DNA of 28,450 bases from Methanobacteriota archaeon (lineage in GTDB: Archaea > Halobacteriota > Methanomicrobia > Methanomicrobiales > Methanoculleaceae): contig JAEWMO010000108.1 in the NCBI GenBank assembly GCA_023457135.1, positions 1-28,450 of the forward strand. The letters are read 5' to 3'. Below the pieces are notes generated by a model, which worked only from the letters and a program-made list of their open reading frames with translations, had not been told where the DNA came from and ran no database searches. The first letter of the stretch is position 1, and each line of letters opens with the position of its first letter. Below are positions 24,454-28,450 of this stretch, piece after piece. Made by a program: the position numbers and the translations under genes.

Positions 24454-24885
24454 ACTGTATCACGGGACCTTCGGACCGGTGTAAGAAAAGGTTTCCGGAT
24501 CGCAGTCCCTCTCTCCGGGCGAACGGGTACCGGAGCCAGGGAGATGCGTCGCCTGCCGAAATCCGGAATGCATAGGTCCGAATTTTTTCGTAGTCAACCA
24601 TCGCTTTATCTCCTGTTCCCGCCCATATTCCGGCGTAGAACACCGAACAGCGACTCGGCGAAGGGTGCACCGGTCCGGCAGTTCATGCCGCGCGGGAGCC
24701 GGTATGCCGGCGGTCGGCGTATTTGCGGCAGATCTCCGGCCCCTCCGGGGAAGATCGCGATATCGAACAACCGAAATCGTATTTCACGCCGCGACATGTA
24801 GACGTTTGTCACAGAAAACGTTAATAAGAGGATGTCAAAGCCTGCAATAAGCACCGCCGGCCCTGGCCCGGCGGGGAGTAGATGG
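24454..24885. other. Divergent intergenic region with the ABC operon promoter
   Basis: About 430 bases between the divergent lipoprotein and ABC genes. Open frames here look like chance frames. GTTAATAAG at 24820-24828 is a plausible TATA box for the ABC operon, and GGGGAG at 24873-24878 is its ribosome site, 7 bases before the ATG at 24886. The in-frame ATG at 24832 lies within 12 bases of the TATA box and is therefore unlikely as the start. Confidence 0.5.
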
Positions 24886-25791
24886 ATGATACGGACAGAG
24901 AACCTCACGAAGGTATACAACGGAAAGACGGCCGTCGACGGCCTGGACCTTGAGGTCGGGGAAGGCGAGATATTCGGTTTCCTTGGCCCGAACGGAGCGG
25001 GAAAGAGCACGACGATCCTGATGCTCACCGGCATGATCGAGCCCACGAGCGGGCGGTGCCTGGTCGACGGGATCGAGGTCGCGAAAGACCCGCTGAAGGT
25101 GAAGGGGATCATCGGTTACCTCCCCGAAGACGTAGGATTCTACGGGAACATGACCGGCGAGCAGAACCTGGACTACTTCGCCCGGTTCTACGGGATGGAC
25201 GCGAACACCCGGAAAGAGCGGATCGCGGAGCTCCTCAACCTCGTCCACCTCGACGGGGTCACCCAGAAGGCCGGGGAGTACTCCCGCGGGATGAAGCAGC
25301 GGCTCGGCCTTGCACAGGCGCTGATCAACGATCCGAAGGTGCTCTTCCTCGACGAACCGACGGCAAACCTCGACCCCGAGGGTGTCAGGGAGTACCGGGA
25401 CCTCGTCGAGCACCTCGCCGGCGAGGGGAAGACAATCTTCGTCTCCTCCCACATCCTCTCCGAGGTCCGGGAGGTCTGCCGGACCGTCGGACTGCTCGCA
25501 AAGGGGAGGCTCGTCGCGCAGGGCACGCTCGACGAGGTCGCCCGGACGCTCGCGTCCCCTGAAAGCGACGCCGTCCGGATCGTCGTCGAGACCCGCGAGC
25601 GGCTACCGGAGCTCGAAGACCCGGAGATCATCGGGGTCGAGCGGAACGGAACCCGGGCGGTCGTCCGGGCGAAGGCCGACATCCGCGACCGGCTTGCGGA
25701 AACCCTCACCCTCGAGGGTCTGCACATCCGCGAGATGCGCATTGAGGAGCCGGATATCGAGGACGTCTTCATGGCGGCCTACCGGAGGTAA
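24886..25791 (+). CDS. ABC transporter ATP-binding protein (ABC-2 exporter type)
   Basis: A 301-residue ATPase of the DRA/CcmA/NosF-like exporter group. It shows Walker A G-P-N-G-A-G-K-S-T at 34-42, Q-loop region L-P-E-D near 79-82, signature Y-S-R-G-M-K-Q-R at 132-139, Walker B V-L-F-L-D-E-P at 152-158 and switch His189. An extra C-terminal domain of ~80 residues follows, as is usual in this group. It powers the permease encoded 2 bases downstream, whose ribosome site GGAGGT lies in the end of this gene. Exported substrate is unknown. Confidence 0.93.
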   Translation: MIRTENLTKVYNGKTAVDGLDLEVGEGEIFGFLGPNGAGKSTTILMLTGMIEPTSGRCLVDGIEVAKDPLKVKGIIGYLPEDVGFYGNMTGEQNLDYFARFYGMDANTRKERIAELLNLVHLDGVTQKAGEYSRGMKQRLGLAQALINDPKVLFLDEPTANLDPEGVREYRDLVEHLAGEGKTIFVSSHILSEVREVCRTVGLLAKGRLVAQGTLDEVARTLASPESDAVRIVVETRERLPELEDPEIIGVERNGTRAVVRAKADIRDRLAETLTLEGLHIREMRIEEPDIEDVFMAAYRR

Positions 25792-25793
25792 TC

Positions 25794-26888
25794 ATGGCGA
25801 TCGACAGGTTGCTCAACGTGGCACGGAAAGAGTTCTCCGACCACATCACCAGCAGGCGGTTCATCATCATCCTCGGCCTGCTCCTGGTGATATCGACCAT
25901 CAGCATCTACGACGGGATCGAGCAGTACAACAACAGCCTGGAGGCGTATACCGAGCAGCTCCGGCACATGGAGGAGTTCGACGACCCGTACAGGAGCTGG
26001 ATGCCCCAGAAGCCCTCGATCATGTACGTCTTCATCTCCATGATGAGTTACATGGCGATGCTCGGCGGTATCCTTGCGATTGCCATAGGGTTTGACCTGG
26101 TCTCGAAGGAGAAAGAGACACGGTCCTTAAAGTCGCTCCTCTCCCACCCGGTCTACCGCGACGAGATCATCAACGGCAAGGCGATCGGGGGGGTCGGCGC
26201 GCTCGGATTTGCCATGGCGCTTGCGCTTGCCATCGCCCTTGCCATGCTTCTCGTCTTCTCGATCGTCCCGACGGTGGAGGAGTTTGCCGCCATCCTGATC
26301 TTCGGGGCGGTCTCGCTCGGCTTCCTGCTCGCCTATTTCGCCGTCGCGCTCATGATGTCGACGGCTGCAAAAGAGAGCGGGAACGCGTTGATCTACACGC
26401 TCGTGATCTTCTTCGCCGTCTCCTCGCTCCTCCCCATGTTCGGGTCGATGGCCGCAGACACCTTCGCGGGTGACCCGCCCCAGCCCCCGGAGATGGCGAC
26501 CATGTCAAAAGAGGTCGTACGTACCGCAAGCGAAGGATACTCTGTCAACACCGCCGCGATGAGCGTGGTGTACGGCGGGCCCGATGACCCGGAGTGGAAG
26601 GAATATGAAGAGGAGATGAATACTTATGTCGAGAAGCGGCGGTTTATCAACGACATCACAAACCTCCTCTCGCCGCAGATGAACTACTACACCGTCGCGA
26701 TGGCGGTGACGAACCCCCACCTCTCCTCGGCGATCTATTACTCCTCCTACCGTGATGTCCCCGAAGAGACCGAGGGCCTCGCCGACGCCCTCGGCAGGGT
26801 CTGGATGAACATAGCCGCGCTCATCGTCTTCCCGTCGGCCTTCTTTGCCGCGACCTACGTGAAGTTCATGCGGATGGATATCAGGTGA
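25794..26888 (+). CDS. ABC-2 type permease
   Basis: A 364-residue membrane protein with about six helices. The first helix (about 22-40) is followed by a long charged outer loop, then F-D-L-V-S-K-E-K-E-T-R-S-L-K-S-L-L-S at about 101-118, the cytoplasmic coupling segment typical of NosY-like ABC-2 permeases. A second large outer loop (about 218-330) lies before the last helix. It forms the channel for the ATPase encoded just upstream. Its last codon overlaps the next gene's GTG (GTGA), so the third gene is coupled to it. Confidence 0.92.
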   Translation: MAIDRLLNVARKEFSDHITSRRFIIILGLLLVISTISIYDGIEQYNNSLEAYTEQLRHMEEFDDPYRSWMPQKPSIMYVFISMMSYMAMLGGILAIAIGFDLVSKEKETRSLKSLLSHPVYRDEIINGKAIGGVGALGFAMALALAIALAMLLVFSIVPTVEEFAAILIFGAVSLGFLLAYFAVALMMSTAAKESGNALIYTLVIFFAVSSLLPMFGSMAADTFAGDPPQPPEMATMSKEVVRTASEGYSVNTAAMSVVYGGPDDPEWKEYEEEMNTYVEKRRFINDITNLLSPQMNYYTVAMAVTNPHLSSAIYYSSYRDVPEETEGLADALGRVWMNIAALIVFPSAFFAATYVKFMRMDIR

Positions 26889-28321
26889 GAGCATTGACGC
26901 AAAGAACAGGCATATACCTCCTCCTGGCCCTCCTCATCGCGATGCCGGCCGTCCCCGGCGTGGCGGCAGCGCAGGGTGGAACGATCCTGACCGACCTCCG
27001 GTGCAACTTTCCCGGCGAGGTGATCGAGGCAGGCGACACTGCCGTCTTCGATCTCGCGGTCACGAACCGCGGCGATACCGGAACGTGCCTCCTCAACTAC
27101 TGGACCTACCGGGGCACCGAGGACTGGAAGATCCGGTTCGAAGACGGAGACCGCGAGGTCTACAGGATGCTGGTTCCGGCCGGTGAGACAAAGACCGTCC
27201 GCCTGATCGTGGAGACCGCCGGACATGCCGCGGTCGGGGAGTACCCCATCCGGGTCGGCATCGGCGAGGGGACGATCTGGGTCTACGTCAGGATCACGAA
27301 GACCCACAGCGGTGAGACCGGAACACTCGAGGCCACGGTCGTCGACAAGGAAGGAAACGTCGTGAAGGGCGCCGATATCGGCATCTACGACGGCGATACC
27401 CGGGTGGAGGGGATGCTCTCGACCGCCGAGGGCAAGGTGAGCATCGGCGCCCCGATGGGCACCTACACGGTCAGGGTCACGAAGCCCGGATACCGGGAGT
27501 GGGAGAAGAAAGACGTCGAGGTCCGGATCGGCAAGACGACCGATCTCGGGATCGTCCCGCTCGAAAAGGAGAACTTCTTTGCCGAGATCCGGGTGAAATC
27601 TCCCTCCAAGGTGGTGGCGATCGGTACGAACCCGCTGTATGAGATTGTCCTGAAGAACGTCGGGAGAAACGACGATACATATGCACTCGCCGTCGAGGGG
27701 CTTGCCGAACAGTGGTACGCCCGGTTCAGAGAGAGCCGGGAGGCCGCCGAGGAGGTCTCGGAGATCTATATACCCTCAGGCGAGGAGAAGACTCTCTACC
27801 TTGACCTCATCCCGCCCTACTCGGTCGACGTCGGAGAATACAACGTCACGGTGATGATCGACTCCGCTGCCCGGCAGTACGAGGAGAACCTGACGCTCCG
27901 GCTCCGGGGATCGTATGACCTGCGGACATCCGCGAAGAGTTATCGTCACGAGATCAATCGCGGCGAGACTCTCGTATTCGATATGACGGTTGCGAACGCC
28001 GGCACCGGGGGAGCGTTGACGAACGTCGGGATCAATATGAGCGCCCCGGACGGATGGCGGGTGACCGTCGACCCGGCCTCGGTCGCGAGCCTCGGGCCCG
28101 GCGAACGGGCGACGGTGAAGGTGACGGTGGTCCCGCCGGCGGATATCGTCGCAGGCGAGTACAAGATCGTTGCTGCAGTGAAGAGCGACCAGGCCGAAGG
28201 AAAGGACGAGTACAGGATCGTGGTCAAGGAGCAGTCCTACGTCGCGGTGCTCGGTCTCCTGGTGATGGCCGGTGTCGCTGGCGGGCTCTGGTACATGTTC
28301 AGGAAGTACGGCAGAAGATAA
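26885..28321 (+). CDS. Membrane-anchored surface protein with NEW3 domains
   Basis: A 478-residue exported protein. It has a signal peptide (1-30), an Ig-like beta domain (31-138), a carboxypeptidase-regulatory/PEGA-like domain (146-226: G-T-L-E-A-T-V-V-D-K-E-G-N-V and P-M-G-T-Y-T-V-R-V-T-K-P-G-Y), then two NEW3-type (NPCBM-associated) beta domains at about 232-345 and 350-445. A C-terminal membrane helix (~452-472) with a basic end (R-K-Y-G-R-R) anchors it, and the tail is not of PGF type. The start is a GTG that overlaps the permease stop. Translational coupling suggests that this protein works with the exporter at the outer face, perhaps capturing or placing the substrate, but no substrate is indicated. 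Confidence 0.88.
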   Translation: MRALTQRTGIYLLLALLIAMPAVPGVAAAQGGTILTDLRCNFPGEVIEAGDTAVFDLAVTNRGDTGTCLLNYWTYRGTEDWKIRFEDGDREVYRMLVPAGETKTVRLIVETAGHAAVGEYPIRVGIGEGTIWVYVRITKTHSGETGTLEATVVDKEGNVVKGADIGIYDGDTRVEGMLSTAEGKVSIGAPMGTYTVRVTKPGYREWEKKDVEVRIGKTTDLGIVPLEKENFFAEIRVKSPSKVVAIGTNPLYEIVLKNVGRNDDTYALAVEGLAEQWYARFRESREAAEEVSEIYIPSGEEKTLYLDLIPPYSVDVGEYNVTVMIDSAARQYEENLTLRLRGSYDLRTSAKSYRHEINRGETLVFDMTVANAGTGGALTNVGINMSAPDGWRVTVDPASVASLGPGERATVKVTVVPPADIVAGEYKIVAAVKSDQAEGKDEYRIVVKEQSYVAVLGLLVMAGVAGGLWYMFRKYGRR

Positions 28322-28338
28322 GACCTGCCCTCCAATCG

Positions 28339-28347
28339 CTCTTTTTT
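28339..28347 (+). terminator. T-run ending the ABC operon
   Basis: GCTCTTTTTT lies about 20 bases after the last operon gene. The stop codon of the convergent kinase gene (28346-28348 on the - strand) lies within this run, so the two transcripts end against each other. Confidence 0.5.
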
Positions 28348-28450
28348 ACCCGAACCGTGCCCCGCCCTCGGGCACCAGGATCTCAAACCGGGCACCTTTC
28401 CCGGGCTCGCCCGTCTCCCGGATGCTGATCCCGGTGATCGAGAGGACCTC
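28346..28450 (-). CDS. Histidine kinase, C-terminal fragment
   Basis: The frame runs in from the right edge and ends at TAA (28346-28348). The visible 34 residues include I-T-G-I-S-I-R-E-T-G-E-P-G-K-G-A-R-F-E-I and then L-V-P-E-G-G, which is the end of an HATPase domain (the G-x-G-A-R-F-E strand). It resembles the same part of the MASE3 kinase at 1897-3792 (I-T-G-M-T-I-R-E-T-G), so it is probably a related methanogen sensor kinase. Nothing can be said about its sensor part. Confidence 0.8.
   Translation of the reverse strand, partial: EVLSITGISIRETGEPGKGARFEILVPEGGARFG

Noticed and set aside
24606..25112. A 168-residue - strand frame in the gap before the ABC operon
   Set aside because: It runs into the ATPase gene in antisense, over its Walker A region, and shows no motifs.

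Overview
The window looks like chromosome of a methanogenic archaeon of the order Methanomicrobiales, most like Methanoculleus (an inference from overall character, not a database match). The reasons are GC-rich backbone genes (about 60-70% in blocks I counted), A/T boxes about 25 bases before starts with some probably leaderless genes, PAS-rich sensor proteins and a MASE3 histidine kinase of the type common in these methanogens, two surface proteins with PGF-CTERM-like tails, and an ABC exporter paired with a NEW3-domain protein. I found no tRNA, rRNA or CRISPR array.

Layout. (1) 1-3792: two sensory proteins, a PAS protein cut by the left edge with a dead-looking, truncated kinase end, and a complete MASE3-PAS histidine kinase. 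(2) 3841-6371: a sugar-nucleotide pair, an SDR epimerase and a UDP-HexNAc 6-dehydrogenase. (3) 6372-about 12100: an AT-rich island on the + strand with a Wzx-type flippase, a wrecked IS transposase, and a translationally coupled trio (GT4, GT4, polysaccharide deacetylase-like). (4) 19760-12103 on the - strand: DPM-synthase-like GT2, non-hydrolysing UDP-GlcNAc 2-epimerase, GT2, GT4, GT4 and a large GT-C-like membrane protein. Base composition is patchy here, and one GT4 gene changes from about 70% to about 35% GC near its domain junction. (5) 19761-20744: a gene-poor stretch with a structured leader, a possible structured RNA and a possible decayed gene. (6) 20745-24453: an acylphosphatase fused to a 7-residue repeat tail, a small membrane protein, two PGF-CTERM-like surface proteins and a two-TM protein. 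(7) 24886-28321: an ABC exporter operon (ATPase, permease, NEW3 surface protein). (8) The right edge holds the C-terminal end of another histidine kinase on the - strand.

Together regions 2-4 form a surface-glycan locus. The epimerases and dehydrogenase supply modified UDP-HexNAc sugars, five GT2/GT4 enzymes build the glycan, the flippase exports lipid-linked units, and the GT-C-like protein and deacetylase-like protein may add or modify residues. The mosaic composition and IS wreck suggest the specificity genes are exchanged by horizontal transfer between conserved GC-rich flanks.
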